From positions 678,565-742,564 of the forward strand of contig NZ_BSFK01000016.1 in NCBI RefSeq assembly GCF_027922305.1: 64,000 nucleotides of DNA. The letters run 5' to 3'. The stretch is from Methylopila jiangsuensis (GTDB taxonomy: Bacteria > Pseudomonadota > Alphaproteobacteria > Rhizobiales > Methylopilaceae). Each line of letters begins with the position of its first letter. The first letter of the stretch is position 1. This document shows positions 38,786-47,032 of this stretch, in pieces. Made by a program: the position numbers and the translations under genes. Below the pieces are notes generated by a model, which saw only the letters and a list, made by a program, of their open reading frames with translations, was not told the origin of the DNA and searched no databases.

Positions 38786-38888
38786 GGGTGTCGCGGACGG
38801 GAGCGGGCTCGGGCGCCGGCGGGATCAAGCCCGCCCGCGCCGCAGGTGTCGTCAGCCTCCCGGCGCTGTCAACCGCGCAAGACCGGCC

Positions 38889-41800
38889 TCAGCGCAGCGA
38901 GACCGGCTCACGCGCGTCGGCGGGCGCGCCGGCCTGGTCCCAGCCGCCCGGAGGCGTCGGGGCTTCGTTGGCGGCGCTGTCCAGCATGCGCGGCTTGAAG
39001 TTGGCCACCGTCTGCTGGGCGCTGGCGAGGCTCTTGCCGAGGGCCTTGGCCACCTCCTCGCGCTTGCGGCCGGCGTCCTGGTCGCCCTGGGCCGCGGCGA
39101 GCGCGAACCACTTGTAGGCCTCCGCGAGATCGCGCTTGCCGGCGAGGCCGCGGGCCTGCAGCACGGCGAGGTTGTACTGGCTGTCCACGAGGCCGCGTTC
39201 GGCGGCCATGCGGAACCACACCGAGGCCGCCGCGAAGTCCGGCTTGCCGAGTCCGCCTTCGGCGTGCAGCACGCCAAGGTTGTGCATGGCGCGCACGTTG
39301 CCGGAGGCGGCCGCCTGCTCGTACCAGCGGCGCGCGACCACCAGATCGCGGGCGACGCCGCGGCCCTTCTCGTACAGGCTGCCGAGGCGGTGCTGGGCGG
39401 GCGCCAGCCCCTGCGCCGCGGCCTTCTCCAGCCAGTGGGCGGCGGCGGCGGGGTTGGGCGCCACGCCCCGGCCTTCGGCCAGGCGGTCGGCGATCTCAAG
39501 CTGCGCGGACGGGTCGCCCTGCACCGCGCGCAGGCGCAGCATGGAGCCGCCGATCGTGTCCGGCAGCGCCTCCGGGTCGCGGGACAGCGAGCCGGTGGTC
39601 AGGTCGTCGTCGGCCTTGGGCGCGGCGAACTTCTGCGGCTTGGCCCCGAGCGACTCGGCGAAGGCGTAGTCGGTGATGTCCGGCGCCGGTTTGCGCGGCG
39701 GCGTGAAGGACGACTGCGACTGCGGCCTGGGCGCGGCGGCGGGCGGTTCGGCGGGCGCCGCCGGAGCCGGGAGCGCGGGCTCCTCGGCGGCCGGGGCTTC
39801 CGGGGCGGCGTTCTCCGGCGCGCGCGCCGCCGGCGCGGCTTCGGGCGCCGTGGCGGCAGGCTCCTCGATCGCCGGCGCGGCGACCACGTTCTCGGAATGC
39901 GTGTCCGACAGCGAGCCCGCGAGCTTCACCACGCCGATGACGATCAGGGCTGCGGCGAGCGCGATGGCGAGCGGGCGCCGGCGCGCCTTCAGCGTGGCGA
40001 GGACCGCGCCGAAGCGCGACTCGGCCGGCTCGGTCAGGAGCTCGGGCGCGGGACGGATCTCGTCCGCCGCGGGCGGCCGCGAGGTGGCGCGGCGCGCGGC
40101 GGCGATGAGGGAGGCCGCCTTCGAGCTCGGCGCGGCGGGTTCGTCGTCGAGGATCGGCGCGGTGGTCGCCGCAGGCGCGGGCGCCCCGCGCTCGGCGGGC
40201 GCGTCCGGCTCGATCAGCGTGTCGAGCGACAGCTCGACCGGAATGTCGCGCACGGGCGCCACGGGCTTCGTCTGCGCCTGCGGCCGGCTGAAGGCGGCGG
40301 CGTCCTCCGGGGACAGCTCGGCCAGCGCCCGGCGGGCGGCGGCGCGGGCGGCCTCGGTGGCGTCGATCGCGGGGGCCGGCGCGGTCTCGGTCCGGGGCGC
40401 GGCGCGCAGGGCGTTGGCCTCAAAACCCTCCATGCGCTCCAGCAGCCGGTCCAGCGTCAGGCGCACGGCCTCCAGCGTGTCGGAGGTGCGGCGGTCGCTG
40501 CGGACGGCGATGTCGCGGATCCCGGCCAGGACCTCGGCGAGTTCGGTCGGGTCGACGCCGGGCGCGGCGGCCAGAGGCGCGGCGGCGTGGTCGCGCAGGG
40601 CCGAAGCGGCGGCGCGGGCGGCCTCAGCGCCGGCGTTGGCGCAGCTCGTCTCCACCCGCGCGGCGAGCGCGGCGAAACCGGCGTTCAGGTCGTCGATGCG
40701 GCCGCCGGTGCGGTCCAGCGTGTCCACGAGGCCGGCGATCCGGGTCTCGAGCCCCGCAAGCGGCGCGCCGCCCATGGCCGGCGCCGAGGCGCCCGCGACG
40801 AGGTGTTCGGCGATGCCGCGCACGGCGTCCTCGATGCGCTCGAAGGACTCGCTGCGAGCGCGGGCGCTGGCGGCCACCACGTCGACCCGCTCCGACAGGC
40901 CGTCGATCTTGTTCGCGACGGCGTCCAGCCGCGGCGCGACGGCGGCGCGGCTGGACAGCTCCTCGGTCAGCGCCTCGATGCGGCGGCCGAGGTCGTGGAC
41001 GCCGCCCGGCTGGGCGAGGCCGGCGCGCACCGCTTCCGCCACGCTCTCCACATCGCTTGCGCGCGAGGAGGCGGCGGCCAGCGCGTCGATGCGGTCGGCG
41101 AGCGCGTCCATCCTGGCCGGCAGGACGGCGTCGTCAGCCGCGTCGCGCCGGGCGAGGCTTTCCGTCAGGGCGTCGAGCCGGGCGCTGAAGCCGTCGAACG
41201 CCACCGCCGGCGAGCGGGCGTCCATCTCGGCCCGCAGAGTGGTCTCCAGCCGCTGCAGCTCGTCGCCGCGGCGGCTCGCGGCGGCCTCCTGCTCGTCCAG
41301 GCGGCGCACGAGGGTCTGGATGTCGCCGGCGAGCCGGTCCACCGCCGCGATGCGGGGGAAGTGGTCAAGCTCGCCGCGGATGTCGTCGATCTGGGAGGCG
41401 ATGGCGGCCATGGCCTCCACGTTCGGCGGCGCGGCGGCCTCCAGCCGCTCCGACAGCGCGGCGAGTTCGGCCGAGAAGCTCGCCAGCATCTGCGGGCTCG
41501 CGGCGTCGCCGCGCATGCGCTCCACCTCAAGCACGAGGGTCTCTATGGCCTTCAGGGACACGGGGTCGAGCCGCGCCGGACGCTCGGCGTCGCAGCGCTC
41601 GGCCACCGCGGCGATCTCGCGCAGCAGGCCGTCCACGTCGGCGCGGGTCGGCAGGTCCTGCACGGCGCCGGCGAGGTCGTCGATGCGGCGGCGCAGCTCG
41701 GCGATCACGGCCGGGTCGGTCGCCGGCGCGGCGGCGGCCATGGGCGCGCGCGACGGCCGGGGAGCCTCGTCGTCGAGCGCCTTCTGCCGGGCGGCGATCT

Positions 41801-42191
41801 CGGCCAGCGCGGCGCGCAGCGTCATGGTCGCGCGCGAGGAGGCTGCGGCCGGCTCCTCCTCCGCGGCGGGAACGGGGGCGCGCTCGGCCACGGGGGCGAT
41901 CGGCTCGGCCACGTGTTCTTCCGGCGACGCGGAAGGCGCGGGCGGCGGCGTGTCCGTCCAGCGGGCGAAGCCCTCCAGCGCGTTGGTCAGCCGGTCCTCG
42001 GTCTGGAGGTTGCGCCGGGACAGCATGGAGACGAGCTGCTCCAGGCTGCGGCGCGGCGGGCTCTGGGGCGCGGGCGAGGCGGTGTCGGCGAGGCGTTCCG
42101 CGAGGCGGTCGATCGGCCGCGCCTCGGCGTCCCGCCCTTCGCCCTGCGGGGCGATCGCCCGTGCGGCCCGTGCCTGGTCGCTGAAGCTCAT
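38889..42191 (-). CDS. PodJ-like polar organising protein with SEL1 repeats
   Basis: Protein of 1100 residues. The N-terminal 700 are cytoplasmic: an Ala-rich, coiled-coil-like region with recurring DxLADRIDALAA and RxIDDLNAG segments. One membrane helix (PLAIALAAALIVIGVVKLAGS, about 735-755) leads to a Pro/Ala linker. The C-terminal part (about 880-1050) holds several SEL1 (TPR-like) repeats, for example HRLGSLYEKGRGVARDLVVA and MHNLGVLHAEGG. The same order of parts is seen in PodJ of Caulobacter and rhizobia, which places polarity and division factors at the cell pole. The gene is the last host gene before the prophage. Confidence 0.82.
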   Translation of the reverse strand: MSFSDQARAARAIAPQGEGRDAEARPIDRLAERLADTASPAPQSPPRRSLEQLVSMLSRRNLQTEDRLTNALEGFARWTDTPPPAPSASPEEHVAEPIAPVAERAPVPAAEEEPAAASSRATMTLRAALAEIAARQKALDDEAPRPSRAPMAAAAPATDPAVIAELRRRIDDLAGAVQDLPTRADVDGLLREIAAVAERCDAERPARLDPVSLKAIETLVLEVERMRGDAASPQMLASFSAELAALSERLEAAAPPNVEAMAAIASQIDDIRGELDHFPRIAAVDRLAGDIQTLVRRLDEQEAAASRRGDELQRLETTLRAEMDARSPAVAFDGFSARLDALTESLARRDAADDAVLPARMDALADRIDALAAASSRASDVESVAEAVRAGLAQPGGVHDLGRRIEALTEELSSRAAVAPRLDAVANKIDGLSERVDVVAASARARSESFERIEDAVRGIAEHLVAGASAPAMGGAPLAGLETRIAGLVDTLDRTGGRIDDLNAGFAALAARVETSCANAGAEAARAAASALRDHAAAPLAAAPGVDPTELAEVLAGIRDIAVRSDRRTSDTLEAVRLTLDRLLERMEGFEANALRAAPRTETAPAPAIDATEAARAAARRALAELSPEDAAAFSRPQAQTKPVAPVRDIPVELSLDTLIEPDAPAERGAPAPAATTAPILDDEPAAPSSKAASLIAAARRATSRPPAADEIRPAPELLTEPAESRFGAVLATLKARRRPLAIALAAALIVIGVVKLAGSLSDTHSENVVAAPAIEEPAATAPEAAPAARAPENAAPEAPAAEEPALPAPAAPAEPPAAAPRPQSQSSFTPPRKPAPDITDYAFAESLGAKPQKFAAPKADDDLTTGSLSRDPEALPDTIGGSMLRLRAVQGDPSAQLEIADRLAEGRGVAPNPAAAAHWLEKAAAQGLAPAQHRLGSLYEKGRGVARDLVVARRWYEQAAASGNVRAMHNLGVLHAEGGLGKPDFAAASVWFRMAAERGLVDSQYNLAVLQARGLAGKRDLAEAYKWFALAAAQGDQDAGRKREEVAKALGKSLASAQQTVANFKPRMLDSAANEAPTPPGGWDQAGAPADAREPVSLR

Positions 42192-42255
42192 TGCGCTCGA
42201 TCTCCGTCGGCGGCCCCTTCGAAGCGCCGCCTTTAGGCACTCTTAACGGACAGGG

Positions 42256-42270
42256 TAAACAACCGGTTAA
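42256..42270 (-). promoter_or_regulatory. CtrA-like half-site pair upstream of podJ-like gene
   Basis: Read on the minus strand, TTAA-CCGGTTG-TTTA differs by one base from the CtrA full site TTAA-N7-TTAA. Its centre is about 70 bases before the podJ-like start. A further TTAA lies at 42243-42246. CtrA control of podJ-type genes is known in alphaproteobacteria; here it is a pattern match only. Confidence 0.3.
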
Positions 42271-42316
42271 CGCCAAGAGACCGTAGGGCTTTGTCATGTC
42301 GTGACTTTCTCTTGGT

Positions 42317-42350
42317 GGCCGGGAACGTGTTCCCGGAAACGTTCCCGGCC
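42317..42350. repeat. Nested inverted repeats at the left prophage end
   Basis: GGCCGGGAAC (42317-42326) and GTTCCCGGCC (42341-42350) form a 10-bp inverted repeat with 14 bases between. Inside it GGGAAC-GT-GTTCCC (42321-42334) forms another. The cluster is 16 bases from the integrase stop, a usual place for an attachment core and integrase arm sites. It could also form a strong hairpin that ends integrase transcription. Confidence 0.45.
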
Positions 42351-42365
42351 CTGTTCGATGCCCGT

Positions 42366-43559
42366 TCAGGTGTCCTTGGAGGCCCGAAACTTCGTGCGGC
42401 TGGCCTGCGCGCGCCTCGTCGCTTCGAGCACGTCCCGATCGTAGACGCGGGCGGTCGTCTGCGTGCCCTTGTGCCCAGCCATCCGACTTGCATCCTCGAT
42501 CGCCGCGCCGCCTCGCCTCGCTTCCGTCACAGCGCCGGCGCGCAGGTCGCGGTTCCAGGCGCCAAACGGGAGGCCGGCCGCGTGAGCAACGCGCTTCCAA
42601 AGCGTTCGAAAGTTCCGCTCCCGCCACGGGAGGCCAGATCGCTCGCAGACGATGAGCGGGCCGACACGCTGCTCGGAGTGGATGCGCTCGATCTCCTCCA
42701 GCACCATCGGACAAAGCTTCAGGTCGCAATGCACCCGTGCCCCGGTGGATTTCGCCGTTTTGCTGGCCGTGTAGTTCAGGATCAGATCGTCCGAAATATG
42801 GGACCAAGACAACCCGACCCACTTCTCGCCGTAGCCGAGGATGCTTGACGGCTGGGGGTCTCCGATCTCCACCCAGCGTCCGATGACGTCCCATAGCCGC
42901 AGCGACGTCTCAAACTGGATCGCGTATGCGAGGGCGGCTGACGGGCGGAGCACCGCGTGCGCTGCTGCTCGAATGGCGATCACGTCGGAGGCGGTCGGCG
43001 CGACGTCGCGCGGCCGCGGGCCGGGAAGGGACGTCGCGGAGAAAACCGCGCTGAACTGGAGGCAGCCCGGCAGACCAGCCATGACGCCGAAGCGCACCGC
43101 CGCCTTGAGAACCGCGAGGGCCATCTTGGCCGCGCCCAGCCGTTCGGCTGCGCCGGGCTCCGCGGGCTCCCGCCAAACCTTGTGCCAACGAGCGAGGTCT
43201 AGGCCATTTTGCTGGTCTACGCGGAGAGCTCCGATCATGGCGCGGAGCTTCCGCAGATACACCAAGTAGGGCCGGCGAGAGGCGGGGTTCAGAGCTTGGA
43301 ATGGACTCTGCTCGTGGCGCTCATACAAGTCGAAAAGGGACGAGAAGGTGCCGTCGAACACCACTGACCGGGTGTCTCGGTAGGTGCGCCACATTTTCAG
43401 TTCAGCGTTCAGCCGCTCGCACCGGGCGGCGAGATCATCGCCAGCGAGGCCGGTGAGGTTCACGGACTTGACCGGATATCCCTCTTTGACCGCATCCGCG
43501 GGCGCGATCCAATACGGGACGCGCTGACCGCCTGCCCGAGACCGCCACTTGAGGTTCAT
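42366..43559 (-). CDS. Prophage tyrosine integrase
   Basis: Site-specific recombinase of 397 residues. The catalytic set is partly visible: Arg in TSLRLWDVIGR, Lys in YTASKTAKST, RDLRAGAVTEA (the H-x-x-R box with Arg in place of His), and MAGHKGTQTTARVYDRD with the His and the nucleophilic Tyr. The N-terminal ~200 residues hold the arm- and core-binding regions. ATG at 43559 was preferred over the upstream ATG at 43583 because it overlaps the stop of the preceding gene as ATGA. It is the last gene of the leftward arm, beside the attachment region. Confidence 0.92.
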   Translation of the reverse strand: MNLKWRSRAGGQRVPYWIAPADAVKEGYPVKSVNLTGLAGDDLAARCERLNAELKMWRTYRDTRSVVFDGTFSSLFDLYERHEQSPFQALNPASRRPYLVYLRKLRAMIGALRVDQQNGLDLARWHKVWREPAEPGAAERLGAAKMALAVLKAAVRFGVMAGLPGCLQFSAVFSATSLPGPRPRDVAPTASDVIAIRAAAHAVLRPSAALAYAIQFETSLRLWDVIGRWVEIGDPQPSSILGYGEKWVGLSWSHISDDLILNYTASKTAKSTGARVHCDLKLCPMVLEEIERIHSEQRVGPLIVCERSGLPWRERNFRTLWKRVAHAAGLPFGAWNRDLRAGAVTEARRGGAAIEDASRMAGHKGTQTTARVYDRDVLEATRRAQASRTKFRASKDT

Positions 43560-43849
43560 GCCCGCTTTTTGGTCGCCCGCCATGCGCCTGCATCCTCAAT
43601 CGCGCCCGCCGGGCGAACTGTCTTGGTCGGGGGCTCCAGCCCAGCGTCAACGTCAAAGAAGCGCTTCACGGCCGGCCAGTATCGCCCACCCATGACGGGG
43701 TGGATAGTCGGGAGCCCGCGCGCCTCAAGAAGCGGGGCGATAGCCGACCACTCACGGGCGCGGGCTCGACCAAGCACCTTCGCCCCGATCTCAGCGTCGC
43801 TGAGATAAAGCGGCGTGTCGCCTGCATCCCTCTCCGCCACCTTACCCAT
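43556..43849 (-). CDS. Small putative DNA-binding/excisionase-like protein
   Basis: Protein of 97 residues directly upstream of, and overlapping, the integrase gene. The segment LYLSDAEIGAKVLGRARARE followed by LPTIHPVMGGRYWPAVKRFF looks like the winged-helix excisionase style often found before integrases: a helix-turn-helix then a short wing. It could direct excision or regulate int. The assignment comes from position and shape, not a recognised family. Confidence 0.6.
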   Translation of the reverse strand: MGKVAERDAGDTPLYLSDAEIGAKVLGRARAREWSAIAPLLEARGLPTIHPVMGGRYWPAVKRFFDVDAGLEPPTKTVRPAGAIEDAGAWRATKKRA

Positions 43850-44192
43850 CGCTCTTCTCCTGAGCGGGAGGGGCGGGATCCAGAAGTCGCTCCAGCGCCT
43901 CGATCTGCGGAGCGATCTGCCCCTTCGCGAAGCCAGACAGATCGAGAATGATGTCGTACTTCTGCATCTGCGTGTAGGCGTGGCGCAGTTGAGCGATCGT
44001 GCGGCGAAGGTCTCCCGCTGCCACGGCCACCAGCCCGGCGGCGCGGAGGGCGGCGAAGCCGTTCGCAGCGAGGTAAGTGTCACTTTCGGCTATCAGGGCC
44101 TCTGCGGCTTCTGCGCGGGCGAGGGCTGCGTCGCGCTCGGCAATCACAGCCTTGACATGCCGGAGACGGACGCTCTCAGGGTAGCCACTCAT
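43842..44192 (-). CDS. Hypothetical phage protein
   Basis: Protein of 116 residues, mostly helical: RLRHVKAVIAERDAALARAEAA suggests a coiled coil, followed by AAGLVAVAAGDLRRTIAQLRHAY. No family was recognised. It overlaps both neighbours by 4-8 bases in the leftward operon, so it is translated together with them. Confidence 0.6.
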   Translation of the reverse strand: MSGYPESVRLRHVKAVIAERDAALARAEAAEALIAESDTYLAANGFAALRAAGLVAVAAGDLRRTIAQLRHAYTQMQKYDIILDLSGFAKGQIAPQIEALERLLDPAPPAQEKSDG

Positions 44193-44467
44193 TTCGCTTC
44201 TCCCCGTGCGCGGATGGCTTTGGCGATGTTCTTTGCCACCTGTCCCGCAATTGTCACGTTCGCCTCGTGCTGAGGCTCGTATCCCTCAGCTTCTTTTGCA
44301 CACACCTCCCGCTCAGCCTCAGCGCCGCGCTTCTCGGCCGCCTCCACTTCGCTCTGGATCAGGGTCATGATGGTGTCGGTGGCTCTGACAACGGGCGCGC
44401 GGAGCATGCCGTAGTCCATCGTCTCCTTAACCAAGATGTCGCGGATCTTCTCGCGCAGATCACTCAT
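44189..44467 (-). CDS. Hypothetical phage protein
   Basis: Protein of 92 residues beginning MSDLREKIRDILVKETMDYG. The second half, IQSEVEAAEKRGAEAEREVC, is a predicted helix. No family was recognised. ATG at 44467 was chosen from a longer frame because it gives the typical short overlap with the upstream gene; the stop overlaps the next gene as ATGA. Confidence 0.6.
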   Translation of the reverse strand: MSDLREKIRDILVKETMDYGMLRAPVVRATDTIMTLIQSEVEAAEKRGAEAEREVCAKEAEGYEPQHEANVTIAGQVAKNIAKAIRARGEAK

Positions 44468-44921
44468 GGTCGTCTCCGTTGAGAGCGGCGCGGGCGGCTT
44501 CGACTGCCACCAGAGCGGTCTTAAAACCGGCCTCTCCCACTCCGCCGCCCAGCGGAGAACCGGGGACAAGGTAGGGGAACACCCAAGGCCAGCTTTCGCC
44601 GCGCATCGGATAGTGCGGATGATCACTATCGGTCGCGCGCTCAAGTGCCCACTCCAGCGCCTCTTGCAGCCGCTCGATCTCCGCCGCCTGAGCCTCGATG
44701 GCCGGCGTGTAGGCCGCATGGATGGCGTCCAGCACCTCGTTGGCCTTATCGACCGCCTCCTGGGGCCAGGTGTCGTATTCGTCCATCTCGGGCTCGTCGC
44801 CCTCGACATGCCGCTCAAACTCGGACGCGAGAAACACAGAGATGTTGTCACCGCCGAAGGCGTCGCACTCGACGCCACCAAGGCGGATACGAAGGTCTGA
44901 AAGGGTCTTGCTCTCAGTCAT
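44460..44921 (-). CDS. Hypothetical phage protein
   Basis: Protein of 153 residues starting MTESKTLSDLRIRLGG. It is acidic in the middle (EGDEPEMDEYDTWPQEAVDK), followed by a helix (IEAQAAEIERLQEALEWALE). The C-terminus contains WPWVFPYLVPGSPLGGG. No family was recognised. The frame is open further upstream, but ATG at 44921 overlaps the previous gene by only 8 bases. Confidence 0.6.
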   Translation of the reverse strand: MTESKTLSDLRIRLGGVECDAFGGDNISVFLASEFERHVEGDEPEMDEYDTWPQEAVDKANEVLDAIHAAYTPAIEAQAAEIERLQEALEWALERATDSDHPHYPMRGESWPWVFPYLVPGSPLGGGVGEAGFKTALVAVEAARAALNGDDHE

Positions 44922-45132
44922 CGATGCGCTCTCCATGGATGAGGTGGAGAAGGGCGCGGCGGGCGTATGCGGCGTCATGCTCAGCGTCCTCTTGATGCTC
45001 GGAGGCGGCGCACGGGTAGTTGGAGGCCATGTGATAGGCGGCGACGTCGTGGGCGGTGGCGGCCATCTGCTGGCGCTTGGAAGCCTCAACGATCAGCTTC
45101 GCCCGCTCGTACGGCGTCAGCTCACCGGCCAT
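44914..45132 (-). CDS. Hypothetical phage protein
   Basis: Small protein of 72 residues (MAGELTPYERAKLIVEASKR, later YARRALLHLIHGERIDD). It is helical and His/Ala-rich with no recognised family. It overlaps both neighbours in the leftward operon. Confidence 0.55.
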   Translation of the reverse strand: MAGELTPYERAKLIVEASKRQQMAATAHDVAAYHMASNYPCAASEHQEDAEHDAAYARRALLHLIHGERIDD

Positions 45133-45337
45133 GTGCGGGCCTCCGAAACGGCAGAATGTTCGACCGCCCCGGCATCGGAGCCTCAGCCTCGATAAGCGCG
45201 TCGATCGGGTCGTCGGTGACGTAGACCGGGTGGTCCTCGCGAGCGCGGCGGTAGGCCTGGAACGCCGGGTCGTTGGCGATGTGGCTCGGAACGGGCTCGC
45301 CGCCGAGAAGGAGGAGGTGGGCTTCTTCGAAGGTCAT
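45122..45337 (-). CDS. Hypothetical phage protein
   Basis: Small protein of 71 residues (MTFEEAHLLLLGGEPVPSHI, then FQAYRRAREDHPVYVTDDP). The C-terminal PFRRPAHGR is basic. No family was recognised. ATG at 45337 overlaps the stop of the methyltransferase gene. Confidence 0.55.
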   Translation of the reverse strand: MTFEEAHLLLLGGEPVPSHIANDPAFQAYRRAREDHPVYVTDDPIDALIEAEAPMPGRSNILPFRRPAHGR

Positions 45338-46524
45338 GCCGCCATCCCGTGCACGGCCGCCATCGCCGCCTCGACGCGCAGGATCGCGCGGCCGATCATC
45401 TCGGGGATCTGGGGGACGACCGCGTCCCCGAACGCTTCGGCGATGAGCCTGGCGGCAGACGTCCCGCGAGGACCGCCGACCGCAACGCGCGCGCCAGCCA
45501 CCCAGGCGGATAGCCCATCATCCAGCCGTAGGTGGGCGGCAAGGCCGCCGTTCCAGTCAGCCCATGGCTCGTGAGCATCACCGCCAGCGCCCGCGCGCTT
45601 GCCCACTTGGTCGATGTGGCATCCCGCAGTACGACCGGGATGTTTGCTTTCGTACGACCGTCGCCCGTGTGCAGGCCCGATGACCCGTGGCGGTCTGATT
45701 TCAGCGGCGTTGGCAGGGTCTCCAGCGTCGGCGCATGGCGAAGCAGGTTCGCCACGTCGATCTGGGCCTTGTGGCCGTTGGCCCTCTTTCCCGACAGCAT
45801 CGCCTCGCGGGTCAGCGTTCTGCCGCCGTTCGGTTTGATCGGCGTCGGAAGCATGCCCGCATGCCGGCTGGGATAGCCCCGTAGTTGCGAAAGGATATCG
45901 CCCCTTCCACCCCGATCCCCGTCCGTCTTTCGCGGGGTCGCGAGGATCATCCTCAACGGGTAGGTCGATCCCGCTCCGCCCTGCCCGTCCGACGCCATCG
46001 GCGTCGGCAACCTGTTCGGGATCGCAGGCGAGGACCCAGCATCGTGCGCGTTCGTGGTTGGCACCGACGTCTGAAGCACGAACCACGAGCGGCCAGCAGG
46101 CGTAGCCGAGGTCTTCCAGCGCGCCGAGCACCCGGTCAGCGCCTCGACTTCTGAGATTAGCGCTGTTCTCAAGAGCGACCCAACGAGGTCGGCCTTCTCC
46201 GACGAGCCGGATGGCCTCGAAGAACAGCCCGGAGCGCTCGCCGTCGACGCCTTTTCCTTTTGTGTTGGCGCTCGATATGTCTTGGCAGGGCGGGGAGCCG
46301 ACGAGGACGGATGGGAAATATCCAAGGTCGGCCACAACGCGAGCTGCGGTGAGAGTGCGGACGTCATCGTAAATTCTCACCCCCGGATTGTTTTCCGCGT
46401 AGAGCGTCCGGCGCCAGTCCACAGCCTCGCAGGCCGCGACATTGCGGAAGCCAGCCCTGTGCATGCCGAGCGACCAGCCGCCGGCGGCCGCCGAAAACAG
46501 GTCGATGACGTCGAGTGCGCTCAC
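45334..46524 (-). CDS. Phage DNA (cytosine-5) methyltransferase
   Basis: C5-cytosine methyltransferase of 396 residues that would methylate phage or host DNA, probably to avoid restriction. Motifs in one frame: DLFSAAAGGWSLGMHRAGF (I), GSPPCQDISSAN (IV, catalytic Cys), VALENSANLRSR (VI), HERARCWVLA (VIII) and AFGDAVVPQIPEMIG (X). Between VIII and X lie ~170 residues of polar, low-order sequence (target-recognition region). There, a second frame is open and looks more protein-like (see the separate entry), so the middle of this product is uncertain. The stop and start overlap both neighbouring genes. Confidence 0.82.
   Translation of the reverse strand: MSALDVIDLFSAAAGGWSLGMHRAGFRNVAACEAVDWRRTLYAENNPGVRIYDDVRTLTAARVVADLGYFPSVLVGSPPCQDISSANTKGKGVDGERSGLFFEAIRLVGEGRPRWVALENSANLRSRGADRVLGALEDLGYACWPLVVRASDVGANHERARCWVLACDPEQVADADGVGRAGRSGIDLPVEDDPRDPAKDGRGSGWKGRYPFATTGLSQPACGHASDADQTERRQNADPRGDAVGKEGQRPQGPDRRGEPASPCADAGDPANAAEIRPPRVIGPAHGRRSYESKHPGRTAGCHIDQVGKRAGAGGDAHEPWADWNGGLAAHLRLDDGLSAWVAGARVAVGGPRGTSAARLIAEAFGDAVVPQIPEMIGRAILRVEAAMAAVHGMAA
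45396..46367 (-). other. Overlapping alternative frame inside the methyltransferase gene
   Basis: A 323-codon frame, +1 to the methyltransferase frame. From about 46136 down to 45430 it reads like the 'LPTP' type protein found with phage methyltransferases: CSARWKTSATPAGRSW, RLPTPMASDGQGG, MLPTPIKPNGGR, TLPTPLKSDRHG and PPTYGWMMGYPPGWLARAL. By a hand count over about 165 codons, third-position GC is near 80% in this frame against near 60% in the methyltransferase frame. Outside this stretch the methyltransferase frame has the better codon pattern. It may be an overprinted gene or the result of two compensating frameshifts. Confidence 0.45.
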
Positions 46525-46703
46525 CGCCGCACCTCCCGCTCGCGCTGCGACTGGTCGCGAAGCTCGTGGCCGGGCTGTGGAGCGGAGGCCGGGCGTACCG
46601 GGCCTTGCGCGAGCGTGTAGCCGTCAGCGAGGCGCTGGGCGTGGGCGATGAGCTCGGAGCGGCGCGGCTCGGGGATGGGGGTGAGGTGCGGGCTGTCGGT
46701 CAT
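46521..46703 (-). CDS. Hypothetical phage protein
   Basis: Short protein of 60 residues (MTDSPHLTPIPEPRRSELIA, then GYTLAQGPVRPASAPQPG). It is polar and Pro-rich with no recognised family. It overlaps the methyltransferase start and the next gene by 4 bases each. Confidence 0.5.
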   Translation of the reverse strand: MTDSPHLTPIPEPRRSELIAHAQRLADGYTLAQGPVRPASAPQPGHELRDQSQREREVRR

Positions 46704-47032
46704 CGGGACACCTCAGCCGAAATCATCGCAAGAAGATCGTCGGCGCGCCCGAGATATTCGCGCCATGCGCTAGCATCCGCGGCGGGGCCGACCGTCGATT
46801 TGATCTCTTTCAGAGTTATGCTGTCGAGTGAAGCGAGCCATATCGCGAGGCGATCACGGGTAATCAGCTTCGCCGCGTAATCTGCCATCGCCTTGAAGCA
46901 CGCGCGGGCGTCATCGGTCGAAAGATCGAGATCGGGGTCTTCCGCCAAGATTGCGTCTCGGCCGGCGATCTGCATCGCCCATGTCGGCTCGACAGGGATG
47001 AGCGCGAGGCCGTATTCGAAGCTGTCGGTCAC
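46700..47032 (-). CDS. Hypothetical phage protein
   Basis: Protein of 110 residues starting MTDSFEYGLALIPVEPTWAM. It is mainly helical (CFKAMADYAAKLITRDRLAI, YLGRADDLLAMISAEV). No family was recognised. It overlaps both neighbours as ATGA. Confidence 0.6.
   Translation of the reverse strand: MTDSFEYGLALIPVEPTWAMQIAGRDAILAEDPDLDLSTDDARACFKAMADYAAKLITRDRLAIWLASLDSITLKEIKSTVGPAADASAWREYLGRADDLLAMISAEVSR

Noticed and set aside
42353-42367. GTTC-GATGCCC-GTTC, an exact LexA-box pattern
   Set aside because: It lies at the 3' end of the integrase gene, far from the start of any gene (about 160 bases from the podJ-like ATG), and in a stretch already rich in GTTCCC repeats; chance is likely.
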